Below, piece by piece: positions 1 to 7,080 of a DNA stretch of 15,710 nucleotides. Position numbers and translations under genes: made by a program. Below the pieces are notes generated by a model that searched no databases, was not told the DNA's origin, and was given only the letters and a program-made list of their open reading frames with translations. Each line of letters begins with the position of its first letter. The stretch's first letter is position 1. Source of the stretch: an uncultured Collinsella sp. (GTDB lineage Bacteria; Actinomycetota; Coriobacteriia; Coriobacteriales; Coriobacteriaceae). The stretch is from contig CABSNX010000019.1 in assembly GCA_902479205.1 (NCBI GenBank), positions 1 through 15,710 of the forward strand. Reading direction: 5' to 3'.

Positions 1-1056
1 GGCGAGGCGCCGGTGACGCTCGATGTTATCGGACATGAGGCCGCGGGTCATGTGTTTGGGGACGCAATCGGCGCGGGCGAGACGGTCCGCATCATGACGG
101 GCGCGCCGGTGCCCGAGGGTGCCGATGCCGTGGTGAAGTACGAGATCGTCGATGTGCTCGACGGTGACGGCAACGAGGGCTCGCGTGTGAGGTTCTCGGC
201 GCCGGCCAAGGTGGGGGAGAACGTTCGCTCTGCCGCCGAGGAGGCTCATGCCGGCGATGTTGTGATGCACGCCGGCGAGGTTGTGGCTCCGGCCGGCGCC
301 GGCCTGCTGGCGAGCGCAGGGTATGCGAGCGTGAAGGTGCATGCCGCCCCGCGCGTGAGCATTATCTCGCTGGGGACGGAACTGGTCGCGCCGGGTGAGC
401 TGCCGGCGCGCGGTCAGATTCGCGATTCCAACTCCTCGGCGTTAATGGCCGAGGCATTCGATGCCGGCGCCGAGCCCGTGTTCTACGGCATTGCGCCCGA
501 TGATGAGCAGGCGATTGCCGAGCTGGTGCATCGTGCCGTGCAGGAGTGCGATTTTGTCATTACGAGCGGTGGCGCCTCGGCGGGTGATTACGATTTCGTG
601 ACGGCGCTCGTCCGGCGCGAGGGCGAGGTGCTGTTCGATCGCATCTCGATGCGTCCGGGCAAGGCCATTACGTTTGGCTTGCTTGGGGGTAAGCCGTATT
701 TGGGGCTTTCGGGCAATCCCGCAGCGGCGTATGTGGGCTTTGAGATGCTCGCCCGCCCGGCGATTCGCAAGATGCGCGGATTTGCCGAGGGTGAGCGTCC
801 CGTGCAGCAGGCGACGCTTACGCATAGCGTGAAAAAACGACAGCATCGCCGCTTCTTCGATCGCGCCACGGTTTTGCGCGACCCCGAGACCGGTGAGTTG
901 TTGGTGACCGAGGCCAAGACGCAGAATTCGGCGCTGCTCGGCACGATGCAGCGGGCCAACTGCCTGCTGCGTATCGACGAAGGACCGTGCGAGCTCAAGG
1001 CGGGCGACGTCGTGGATGTCGTGCGAGTCGATCTGCCTGAGGGAACGGTGCTATAG
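1..1056 (+). CDS. moeA: Molybdopterin molybdenumtransferase MoeA, 5'-truncated
   Basis: The reading frame is already open at base 1 and ends at TAG 1054-1056, leaving 351 residues of a family usually near 400, so roughly the first 50-90 residues lie outside the window. MoeA inserts molybdenum into adenylylated molybdopterin in the cytoplasm. Seen: the MoeA signature RIMTGAPVPEGADAVV near residues 29-44, a GQIRDSNS stretch, ITSGGASAGDYDF, MRPGKAITFG and the GLSGNPAAAYV motif, followed by the C-terminal domain IV. The stop is followed 10 bases later by the mogA-type start, with the AGGAGG ribosome site overlapping the end of this gene, so the two are co-transcribed and possibly translationally coupled. 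Any apparent GTG start at 13 is internal to the frame. Family assignment is firm; nothing looks broken apart from the window edge. Confidence 0.93.
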   Translation, partial: GEAPVTLDVIGHEAAGHVFGDAIGAGETVRIMTGAPVPEGADAVVKYEIVDVLDGDGNEGSRVRFSAPAKVGENVRSAAEEAHAGDVVMHAGEVVAPAGAGLLASAGYASVKVHAAPRVSIISLGTELVAPGELPARGQIRDSNSSALMAEAFDAGAEPVFYGIAPDDEQAIAELVHRAVQECDFVITSGGASAGDYDFVTALVRREGEVLFDRISMRPGKAITFGLLGGKPYLGLSGNPAAAYVGFEMLARPAIRKMRGFAEGERPVQQATLTHSVKKRQHRRFFDRATVLRDPETGELLVTEAKTQNSALLGTMQRANCLLRIDEGPCELKAGDVVDVVRVDLPEGTVL

Positions 1057-1066
1057 GAGGAACGCT

Positions 1067-1546
1067 ATGGACTTGAAGATATCGATCGTGACGTGCTCGG
1101 ATACGCGCGATCTTGCCCAGGACGAGGCCGGAGCCGCACTCGAGGAACTTATCGAGGCGCAGGGCTGGATGGTCGCCTCACACGTGGTCGTGCGCGACGA
1201 CGCCAGCGAGATCGGTGATGCCATTGTGGAAGCCGCCGATGAGTGTCACGCCAATGTCGTGCTCACCTGCGGCGGAACTGGGCTTTCGATGCGCGACGTG
1301 ACACCCGAGGCGACGCGTGCCGTCTGCGACCGCGATGTGCCGGGTATTGCAGAGGCAATCCGTGCGTACTCCATGACCAAGACGCGTCGCGCCATGCTCT
1401 CGCGCGCCGTGTGCATGCAGCGTGGGCATACGCTTGTCATCAACTTTCCGGGATCCACGAAAGCGGCCCGCGAAAGCTGGGAGGCCGTGAGCGATCAGCT
1501 GGAGCACGCGGCCCAAATGACGGCGGGCGGCGGGCACGCCAAATAA
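1067..1546 (+). CDS. mogA: Molybdopterin adenylyltransferase, MogA/MoaB family
   Basis: A 159-residue protein of normal family length. MogA adenylylates molybdopterin, the step before MoeA-catalysed molybdenum insertion. Seen: LTCGGTGLSMRDVTPEAT (the GGTG substrate-binding loop and the RDVTPEA motif) and the C-terminal INFPGSTKAARESWEAV. I chose ATG 1067 because AGGAGG at 1055-1060 sits 6 bases upstream; the longer in-frame extension to 1016 runs inside moeA. MogA and MoaB are hard to separate by eye: RDVTPEAT and RAMLSRAV resemble MogA, GSTKAARESWE resembles MoaB, so the symbol is tentative. It follows moeA directly and is closed by a hairpin terminator at 1564-1594. Confidence 0.88.
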   Translation: MDLKISIVTCSDTRDLAQDEAGAALEELIEAQGWMVASHVVVRDDASEIGDAIVEAADECHANVVLTCGGTGLSMRDVTPEATRAVCDRDVPGIAEAIRAYSMTKTRRAMLSRAVCMQRGHTLVINFPGSTKAARESWEAVSDQLEHAAQMTAGGGHAK

Positions 1547-1563
1547 GCGCACTACCTGCGGCA

Positions 1564-1594
1564 GAGCGACCTTGCGAGTCGCTCCGCCTTTCTT
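1564..1594 (+). terminator. Rho-independent terminator after the moeA-mogA genes
   Basis: A perfect 7-bp stem, GAGCGAC (1564-1570) with GTCGCTC (1578-1584), encloses the loop CTTGCGA and is followed by CGCCTTTCTT. It separates the cofactor-synthesis genes from the modABC promoter region. The T-tract is interrupted, so strength is uncertain. Confidence 0.65.
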
Positions 1595-1624
1595 ATGCAG
1601 CGACAGCGCGGTACGTCTTGAGAC

Positions 1625-1691
1625 TATCAGCAAAAGAAAATTATCAGACGAGAAATCTTTATCACTGATATTATTCGCACGGAAGTATAAT
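1625..1691 (+). promoter_or_regulatory. modABC promoter region with repeated TATCA half-sites
   Basis: This AT-rich patch contrasts with its GC-rich surroundings. TATCA occurs at 1625, 1642 and 1660, spaced 17 and 18 bases, and the last forms the palindrome TATCA-C-TGATA (1660-1670). A consensus -10 box TATAAT lies at 1686-1691; no convincing -35 box is seen at the matching distance, which would suit an activated promoter. TTATCAGACGAGA at 1641-1653 resembles TTATCAATCGAGA upstream of the reductase operon. Molybdate transport operons are often controlled by ModE-type regulators, but these half-sites do not look like the E. coli ModE box, so the regulator is unknown. Confidence 0.5.
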
Positions 1692-1752
1692 CTAATTTTA
1701 AGAATAAAGCTCGCGGCGGGACGCCCGGGCGTAGCCTTCGAAAGGGTTGAAC

Positions 1753-2628
1753 ATGTTCGATATGGTTTCTCGCCGCGGATTCGTCTCGCTTTCTGCTGTC
1801 GCCGCTGTCAGCCTTGGTCTTGCCGGCTGCTCGGGCAGCAAGACGTCCGAGCCGGCCGGATCCGATGCCGGCTCTGCCAAGGCCTCTTCCAAGAAGGAAA
1901 CCGTCGAGCTGCAGGTCTTTGCCGCCAACTCGCTCGAGAAGGCCCTTCCCGAGGTCCAGGAGCTCTACACCGATCAGACCGGCACCACCTTTGCCGACAC
2001 GCAGTTTAAGGCCTCCGGCGACCTCGTTGAGCAGATGCGTGCCGGTGCCGCTGCCGACGTGCTCATCACAGCCTCCAAGGGCACCATGGACGACGCCGAA
2101 GCCGCCGAGCTCGTTGACGCCGATACGCGCGAGGACATGTTCGTCAACGACCTCGTGATTATTCGCGCCGAGGGCTCCGATACCAAGGTCGAGGCCATCG
2201 CGGACGTCGCGAACCTGGATGGCAAGATCGCCATCGGCGACGCCAAGACCGTTCCTGCCGGCAAGTACGCCAACCAGGCGCTGGCTTCTGTGAGCCTCTA
2301 TACCGGCACCGAGGGCGACGACGGCGAGTATGCTCCCGAGATCGCCGACAAGGTGGCCCTGGCCGACAAGGTCGGCACGGCTGCGTCTTACGTCTCTACG
2401 GGCGACTGCGTGGCTGGCTTTGTCTATAGCTCCGATATCTTCCGCTACGACGGCATCGAGGAGGCCTTCGTGTGCCCCGAGGACTCGCACAAGCCCATCG
2501 TGTATCCGGGCGCTGTCGCCGATGGCTCCGAGCATGCCGACGAGGCCAAGGCGTTTATCGACTTCTGCCTGACCAACAAGAAAGCCCAGAAGATTTGGGC
2601 TAAGTACGGCTTTGAGCTTTCCGAGTAG
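1753..2628 (+). CDS. modA: Molybdate ABC transporter substrate-binding lipoprotein ModA
   Basis: A 291-residue exported binding protein that captures molybdate (possibly tungstate) outside the membrane and passes it to ModBC. The start ATG 1753 has AAAGGG 6 bases upstream; ATG 1762 is a weaker alternative. The N-terminus carries a twin-arginine-like SRRGFVSL, a hydrophobic stretch and the lipobox LAGC, followed by a Ser/Lys/Glu-rich linker, so it is predicted to be a lipidated, perhaps Tat-exported, protein. The mature part has the ModA pattern: FAANSLEKALPEVQ, then FKASGDLVEQMRAGAAADVL for oxyanion binding, and a C-terminal AKAFIDFCLTNKKAQKIWAKYGF. It is first in modABC; modB follows after 68 bases. 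Molybdate specificity rests on homology and on the neighbouring cofactor genes. Confidence 0.92.
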   Translation: MFDMVSRRGFVSLSAVAAVSLGLAGCSGSKTSEPAGSDAGSAKASSKKETVELQVFAANSLEKALPEVQELYTDQTGTTFADTQFKASGDLVEQMRAGAAADVLITASKGTMDDAEAAELVDADTREDMFVNDLVIIRAEGSDTKVEAIADVANLDGKIAIGDAKTVPAGKYANQALASVSLYTGTEGDDGEYAPEIADKVALADKVGTAASYVSTGDCVAGFVYSSDIFRYDGIEEAFVCPEDSHKPIVYPGAVADGSEHADEAKAFIDFCLTNKKAQKIWAKYGFELSE

Positions 2629-2696
2629 TGCGGCTTGGCGCGATAATTCCATCGTTTTGTCTTTCACTCCGTCCTTGTATTCGCTTGGAGCTTTTC

Positions 2697-4139
2697 GTGC
2701 TTAATAGATTCCGCATGCTTGTCACCTGTGCTTTGACCTTCGCGCTTTGCTGGGTGCCGGGATTTGCGTTTGCTGGGAACGTTGAGGACGGGGCCCAGGT
2801 TGCTGCGACCGCTCATGGGCTTTCCTATGGGATCGAGGGTTTTGAGCGGTTGGCCAAGGGGACCGTTCGTGCCATGGAGGGCCAGCCTGAGGGCTACCGG
2901 TTTCCCGTTGACGAGGACGTGGACCTTGTAGTGGCGCCTGCTGCCGATCGCGTCGTGGCGTGGATATCGCCCAAGGCGGTCGAGAAGTTTGGATTGGATC
3001 CGCAGGACAACGAGTGCGTATCGGGTCTCAAAGCCCTCGTCTGTGACCTCGACAGCGCAAACTGCATGGGAGGTGCGCAGCTGGGGGACGTGGGTCTTCC
3101 TTGGTATGTCACGGCGGAAACAACGTTTGATACCGGCGGGTATACCTATGGCTTTGACGAACGAGGTGCGGATGGGGACCGCTATGTGGTGATTGCGTCA
3201 GCCTCGGGTGATGCCAAGGGCGGCGCGCGTTGGCTTGATAGCGCTCAAATGGTAGAAGCATCGTCTGTCGTGTTGCGGGATGAGCAGGGGTCCTTGACCT
3301 CTCTGGCCTCCTTTTTGGGCGGCATCGACTATCGCCCGTTTTGGGTGTCTATCAAAACGAGCGGCCTCGCCCTGGTGATTGCCTTTGCACTGGGCCTGTT
3401 TGCCGCGTGGAAGACTATGGGTACCTCGAGTCGCATCAAGGGCCTGCTCGACTCGGTCTTTACTATCCCCATGGTGCTGCCGCCTACGGTCTGCGGCTTT
3501 TTGCTCCTCATGCTGTTTGGCCGCTCGACCGGGGTCGGTCGGTGGCTTATCGCGCACGGCGTCTCGATCGTCTTTACGTGGCCGGCGGCGGTGATCTCTG
3601 CCGTGGTGGTGTCGTTCCCGCTCGTCTATCGTACGGCACTCGGAGCCTTCGAGAGCCTCGACACGCAGATGCTCGATGCGGCGCGCACGCTGGGCTGGTC
3701 CGAGCGTCGCATCTTTACCAAGCTTATGATGCCGCTTGGCTGGCCCTCGATTGCCGCCGGCACGGTGCTCGCCTTTGCCCGCGCGATGGGCGAGTTTGGC
3801 TGCACCCTGTTCTTTGCGGGCAACTACGCCGGCATTACCCAGACCATCCCCATCGCCATCTACTTTGAGTGGATGGGCGGCAACACGTCGGTGGCGCTCT
3901 TTTGGGTCGCCGTCGTGATCGCCTTTAGCTTCTTGGTCATCCTGTTTATCAACATGTACACGGCGCATTCGCAAAAGTACCGCGAGCGCGGCCTGTCCCG
4001 CGCGGAGCGCAAACAGGCCAAAGATCTCGCCGGACAGGGCGATTCGCTCGACCCGGCGGGCGGCGATGCCTTGCGTATCGATCGCGAGGCATTGGCCGAG
4101 CTCATGCGCGATGATGTCGCTTTGCAGGGAGGTCGATAG
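2697..4139 (+). CDS. modB: Molybdate ABC transporter permease ModB with extra exported N-terminal domain
   Basis: A 480-residue protein, about twice the usual ModB length (near 225). I chose GTG 2697 because GGAG at 2687-2690 sits 6 bases upstream and because the result begins with a clean signal sequence (about residues 8-26, ending AFA before GN). Then comes about 185 residues of predicted extracytoplasmic sequence that I do not recognise, including three clustered cysteines (ECVSGLKALVCDLDSANC). The permease part begins near residue 213 with several hydrophobic segments; the EAA coupling loop reads DAARTLGWSERRIFTKLMMP near residues 325-345. A charged cytoplasmic tail of about 50 residues ends the protein. 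The stop is 3 bases from modC. The frame stays open to GTG 2628 and ATG 2715 is another possible start. Function as the molybdate channel is secure; the role of the extra domain is unknown. Confidence 0.87.
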   Translation: MLNRFRMLVTCALTFALCWVPGFAFAGNVEDGAQVAATAHGLSYGIEGFERLAKGTVRAMEGQPEGYRFPVDEDVDLVVAPAADRVVAWISPKAVEKFGLDPQDNECVSGLKALVCDLDSANCMGGAQLGDVGLPWYVTAETTFDTGGYTYGFDERGADGDRYVVIASASGDAKGGARWLDSAQMVEASSVVLRDEQGSLTSLASFLGGIDYRPFWVSIKTSGLALVIAFALGLFAAWKTMGTSSRIKGLLDSVFTIPMVLPPTVCGFLLLMLFGRSTGVGRWLIAHGVSIVFTWPAAVISAVVVSFPLVYRTALGAFESLDTQMLDAARTLGWSERRIFTKLMMPLGWPSIAAGTVLAFARAMGEFGCTLFFAGNYAGITQTIPIAIYFEWMGGNTSVALFWVAVVIAFSFLVILFINMYTAHSQKYRERGLSRAERKQAKDLAGQGDSLDPAGGDALRIDREALAELMRDDVALQGGR

Positions 4140-4142
4140 GCC

Positions 4143-5213
4143 ATGTCGCTCGTTCTGGATATTAAAAAGCGCTATCCCGGGTTTATGCTCGACATGCAGC
4201 TTGAGGCTGGCGAGGAGCGTGTGGCGCTGCTGGGCGCCTCGGGTTGCGGTAAGAGCTGCACGCTGCGCTGCATTGCCGGCGTGGAGACGCCCGACGAGGG
4301 CAAGATCGTCGTCAACGGCGTGACCTTTTTTGACTCGGCGGCGGGCATCAACCTGTCGCCCCAGGAGCGAAAATGCGCCCTGTTGTTCCAAAACTATCAG
4401 CTGTTTCCCAACATGACGGTGGCCGATAACGTATGTGCTGGTGTAAAGGACGCGGGCGACGCCGCGGCGCGCAAAAGGTTGGCCGAGCGCTATCTGGGTA
4501 TTTTCGGTCTGGCCGATTTCGCCGACCGCTATCCCGCGCGCCTCTCGGGCGGCCAGCAGCAACGTGTGGCGCTTGCGCGCATGGTGGCGGCGCATCCGGG
4601 CATTTTTATGTTCGACGAGCCCATGAGCGCACTCGATTCCTATCTTAAGAGCGCCCTCGAACAGAACATGCTCGACCTGTTCGATGTGTGCAACCGCACC
4701 GTGCTCTACGTGAGCCACGACATCGACGAGGCATGCCGCCTGTGCCAGCGCATCTGCGTGATGCACAACGGGCATGTTGAGGAGATCGGCTCCATCGAGG
4801 ATGTGGTCCGCCGTCCGCAGACGCTGGCGGCACTGCGCCTGACGGGCTGCAAGAACACAAGCCGGGCGCGCAAGATCGGCGACGAAGAAGTTGAGGCCCT
4901 CGACTGGGGCATGACCTTTAACGTGGGTCGCGAGGTTCCCGATGACGTGGCATATCTGGGTATTCGTGCGAGCTACTTCCATGTGGACAACCGTGCCGAG
5001 CGGGGTCGCAACAGCTACGACCTGCACGTGGCGCGCGTGAGCGATTCGCGTTTTGAGCGCCTGGTGCTGTTGGATGCGCCGCGGGCCGATGCGCCCACGC
5101 GTCTGCAGTGGAAGGTCAACAAAGTGGGCATGCCTGTCGACGAGCTACCGCAAGCAGGCGAGACGCTGCGCATGCATTTTGATGCCAGCAGGATCCATTT
5201 GGTTTGTCGATAG
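4143..5213 (+). CDS. modC: Molybdate ABC transporter ATP-binding protein ModC
   Basis: A 356-residue ATPase that powers molybdate import through ModB, of usual ModC length. Seen: Walker A GASGCGKS (31-38), Q-loop glutamine in LLFQNYQLFPN (Q83), ABC signature LSGGQQQR (134-141), Walker B FMFDEP with D158 and E159, and the switch histidine in LYVSHD (H192). The last ~140 residues form a TOBE-like domain, which in ModC proteins often binds oxyanion and mediates trans-inhibition; no molybdate-binding residues could be assigned by eye. ATG 4143 begins 3 bases after the modB stop, with GGGAGG just upstream. The operon ends here at a strong terminator (5225-5259). Confidence 0.93.
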   Translation: MSLVLDIKKRYPGFMLDMQLEAGEERVALLGASGCGKSCTLRCIAGVETPDEGKIVVNGVTFFDSAAGINLSPQERKCALLFQNYQLFPNMTVADNVCAGVKDAGDAAARKRLAERYLGIFGLADFADRYPARLSGGQQQRVALARMVAAHPGIFMFDEPMSALDSYLKSALEQNMLDLFDVCNRTVLYVSHDIDEACRLCQRICVMHNGHVEEIGSIEDVVRRPQTLAALRLTGCKNTSRARKIGDEEVEALDWGMTFNVGREVPDDVAYLGIRASYFHVDNRAERGRNSYDLHVARVSDSRFERLVLLDAPRADAPTRLQWKVNKVGMPVDELPQAGETLRMHFDASRIHLVCR

Positions 5214-5224
5214 CGCCGGGTAAT

Positions 5225-5259
5225 GCCGTCGGGGATATAAGCCTCGGCGGCTTTGTCCT
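5225..5259 (+). terminator. Strong hairpin terminator after modABC
   Basis: A 10-bp stem, GCCGTCGGGG (5225-5234) with CCTCGGCGGC (5242-5251), fully paired with two G-U wobbles, encloses the loop ATATAAG and is followed by TTTGTCCT. It separates the mod operon from the reductase operon leader. Confidence 0.8.
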
Positions 5260-5280
5260 GCCGCTCGCCGAATGAGGGAT

Positions 5281-5305
5281 GATAAACCCTTATCAATCGA
5301 GATAA
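5281..5305 (+). promoter_or_regulatory. Operator-like GATAA/TTATC repeat upstream of the reductase operon
   Basis: Three half-sites in a row: GATAA (5281-5285), TTATC (5290-5294) and GATAA (5301-5305), giving two overlapping inverted repeats with spacers of 4 and 6 bases in an AT-rich patch. The core TTATCAATCGAGA resembles TTATCAGACGAGA in the modA promoter. It lies about 50 bases upstream of the best -35 box, a position that would fit an activator or a second promoter. A second small palindrome, ACGAC-GCT-GTCGT, follows at 5327-5339. The binding protein is unknown; some likeness to Fur-type AT-rich boxes is noted but not convincing. Confidence 0.4.
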
Positions 5306-5355
5306 TTATTTATTAAACGACGGTACACGACGCTGTCGTACGAATGTCTACGGTG

Positions 5356-5384
5356 TTCGCATGTTCGATGACCGTTGATATAGT
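5356..5384 (+). promoter_or_regulatory. Candidate promoter of the reductase operon
   Basis: TTCGCA (5356-5361) and TATAGT (5379-5384) are separated by 17 bases, matching sigma-70-type boxes at four and five of six positions. Transcription would start near 5391, leaving an untranslated leader of about 250 bases before the first reductase gene. Confidence 0.45.
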
Positions 5385-5390
5385 TGACCT

Positions 5391-5642
5391 CAACTTGTAA
5401 AGGAGGGTGCGCGCATGCCGCAGACGACATACATTCGCCGCGTTGCCGCGCGTGCCCTATACATGGCTCGGAGCCGCATATGAGCAAGTATGTTCACGGC
5501 TCCGGGAGAGACGACGCACAACTAAATAATCGACCGCAAAGCAGGTTCCCTAAAATTCCGGGTTTAAGCACGGCTGGGTTTTCGCCACCCACCGTGCAGT
5601 AATACCGTAGCTATTCATTTTTGGTTCGAGAGGGGAACCGTC
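5391..5642 (+). promoter_or_regulatory. Long structured leader upstream of the first reductase gene
   Basis: About 250 bases lie between the candidate start of transcription and ATG 5643. Seen: hairpin A, CGGAGCCG (5469-5476) with CGGCTCCG (5497-5504), extended inward by CATA/TATG; hairpin B, GCACGG plus TGGGT (5568-5579, one bulged C) with ACCCA plus CCGTGC (5587-5597), loop TTTCGCC; hairpin C, GGTTC (5623-5627) with GAACC (5635-5639), whose loop carries the purine-rich ribosome site GAGAGGG. Between A and B is CGCAAAGC. The layout suits a cis-acting RNA or attenuator that controls access to the ribosome site. I do not recognise a known riboswitch class; no T-tract follows hairpin B, so it is not an obvious terminator. 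Confidence 0.4.
5415..5483 (+). CDS. Possible 22-residue leader peptide
   Basis: A small frame starts at ATG 5415 with an unusually strong ribosome site, AGGAGGG (5401-5407), and reads MPQTTYIRRVAARALYMARS plus two residues, rich in Arg and Ala. Its TGA (5481-5483) overlaps the ATG at 5480 of a second frame of 40 residues that ends at TAA 5600-5602, an ATGA arrangement typical of coupled translation. The end of the first frame lies inside hairpin A of the leader, so translation would melt that hairpin. The Shine-Dalgarno strength is the main reason for listing it; the peptides match nothing I know and could be chance. Confidence 0.28.
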   Translation: MPQTTYIRRVAARALYMARSRI

Positions 5643-6926
5643 ATGGCTGAAGAATTTGATTTCCATCCGATGTGGGAGAGCCTCGGCATGAATCTTGCCG
5701 ACCACGACATGCTGCTGGGCGCCGTGGGCCAGATGTACGGTGATATGTTCCTGACGCAGAACAATCGCCCCAAGTCCACGTCCTACCTGGACTTTGTGGC
5801 CACCAACATCCACAGCGGCCGCATTAAGGAGATGCTCGACAAGAAGGAGGCCGGCGAGGCCACCAAGATCGTCGGTTCGTTCTGCGTGTACGTGCCCGAG
5901 GAGATCGTACTTGCCTGTGACGGCATCCCCGTGGGCCTGTGCTCGGGTGCCGATTGGGCAACCGATAAGGTCGAGGAGCACCTGCCGCGCAACACCTGTC
6001 CGCTTATCAAGAGCTTTGCCGGCTTTAAGCTGGGCGAGGTCTGCCCCTACATTGAGTCGAGTGACCTGGTGGTGGGCGAGAACACCTGCGATGGCAAGAA
6101 GAAGGCTTATGAGTTTTTTGCCACGCAAAAGAACATGTACGTCATGGATATTCCCAACGTGCACGACGAGTCGACGCTCGTGACCTGGAAGGCCGAGGTC
6201 AAGAAACTCGCCGCCAAGATCGAGGAAGAGTGCGGCGTCACGATTACGCCTGAGCGTCTGAAGGCCGCCATCCACGCCGTCAATGAGAAGCGTCGCGCCC
6301 TGCAGCGCCTCGCTGCCACGCGCACTGCCGACCCTGCACCTATTAGCGGTCTCGACAGCCTGCTGACCGTTCAGGCCGCCTTTATGGACGACACGCCGCG
6401 TCTGACCGGAGCCATCAACGATATGGCGGCTGAGTGCGAGCAGCGTGTCGAGGCCGGCGAGGGCGTGGCGCCCAAGGGGACCAAGCGCATCCTGTACACC
6501 GGTACGCCCATGGCCGTGCCCAACTGGAAGCTGTTCAACCTCATCGAGAAGGCCGGCGGCGTCGTGGTGGGCGAGGAGTCCTGCACGGGCTCGCGCTACT
6601 ACAAGGACCTGGTCGACGAGTCCGGCGAGACGGTCGACGAGATGCTTGACGCCATCGCCGAGCGCTACTTTAAGATCAACTGCGCCGTCTTTACGCCCAA
6701 CGACCAGCGCATGAAGGACATCGTCCAGATGGCCAAGGACCTGCATGCTGACGGCATCGTCGACGTGGCCCTGCAGTTCTGCACGCTCTATGAGATGGAG
6801 TCGTTTGCCGTGGAGAAGGCCGCCGAGGAGGCAGGCATTCCGTTTATGCACATCACGACCGACTACGCCGGCGAGGACGCAGGCCAACTGCAAACCAGGA
6901 TTGAGGCCTTCTTGGAAACCATTTAG
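5643..6926 (+). CDS. Double-cubane-cluster type anaerobic reductase, paralogue 1 (2-hydroxyacyl-CoA dehydratase D-component family, YjiM-like)
   Basis: A 427-residue cytoplasmic iron-sulfur protein of the HgdB/BcrC/YjiM superfamily. Members accept single electrons at very low potential from an ATP-driven activator; the double-cubane subgroup holds an [8Fe-9S] cluster, and its physiological substrates are largely unknown. Seen: cysteines at 81, 100, 119 (TCPLIKS), 134 (VCPY), 149 (ENTCDGKKKAYE), 314 (EESCTGSR), 347 (INCAVFTPND) and 380 (LQFCTLYEMES), all shared with the next gene. TGTPM at 286-290 has Thr288 where the paralogue has Cys251. The N-terminus is about 40 residues longer than in the paralogue. 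ATG 5643 has AGAGGGG upstream, within leader hairpin C. It is first of a three-gene set with paralogue 2 and the activator. Family is firm; no CoA substrate can be named from sequence. Confidence 0.88.
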   Translation: MAEEFDFHPMWESLGMNLADHDMLLGAVGQMYGDMFLTQNNRPKSTSYLDFVATNIHSGRIKEMLDKKEAGEATKIVGSFCVYVPEEIVLACDGIPVGLCSGADWATDKVEEHLPRNTCPLIKSFAGFKLGEVCPYIESSDLVVGENTCDGKKKAYEFFATQKNMYVMDIPNVHDESTLVTWKAEVKKLAAKIEEECGVTITPERLKAAIHAVNEKRRALQRLAATRTADPAPISGLDSLLTVQAAFMDDTPRLTGAINDMAAECEQRVEAGEGVAPKGTKRILYTGTPMAVPNWKLFNLIEKAGGVVVGEESCTGSRYYKDLVDESGETVDEMLDAIAERYFKINCAVFTPNDQRMKDIVQMAKDLHADGIVDVALQFCTLYEMESFAVEKAAEEAGIPFMHITTDYAGEDAGQLQTRIEAFLETI

Positions 6927-6941
6927 GGCTATCTGTCCCGG

Positions 6942-7043
6942 CGGCTTTCCCAGGCACCCGATCTTGCCGTTCAAACCGTCGCTTGCGCGCCAAAGTGCGC
7001 GGCGCTCCTCTTTCACGGCAACCTCGGGCACCTGGGAAAGCCG
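6942..7043 (+). repeat. Structured intergenic element, copy 1
   Basis: A long imperfect palindrome between the two reductase genes, starting 16 bases after the first gene's stop codon. Outer stem: 13 perfect base pairs (6942-6954 with 7031-7043). Then a symmetric CA/CA internal loop, CCCGA (6957-6961) with TCGGG (7024-7028), TTGCCGT (6964-6970) with ACGGCAA (7015-7021), a large internal loop, and an inner hairpin GCGCGC (6985-6990), loop CAAA, GTGCGC (6995-7000). It aligns without gaps to copy 2 (8241-8344); paired positions differ by compensatory changes while loops TCAAACCGTCGCTT and GCGCTCCTCTTTC are the same. No T-tract follows, so it is not a standard terminator. It may be a conserved RNA motif, a processing or mRNA-stability element, or a REP-like repeat. 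Confidence 0.8.
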
Positions 7044-7080
7044 TTTCCTTGGTTGGTTAAAAGGTTTCTTAAGGAGTTAT

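Noticed and set aside
1692..1752. Molybdenum cofactor riboswitch before modA
   Set aside because: The leader after the TATAAT box is only about 50 bases, too short for that RNA, and its conserved stems are not seen.
1627..5027. Long reverse-strand open frames opposite modA, modB and modC
   Set aside because: They lie antisense to clearly recognised genes in high-GC DNA, are low-complexity, and carry no family motif; they are codon-bias shadows.
5391..5642. c-di-GMP-I riboswitch in the leader
   Set aside because: Only CGCAAAGC resembles the class; the GNRA-capped P2 hairpin and the tetraloop receptor are absent.
6745..7080. Extended N-terminus for reductase paralogue 2 overlapping paralogue 1
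   Set aside because: The extension is out of frame with paralogue 1, crosses the structured element and has no family similarity; AAGGAG before ATG 7081 fixes the start.
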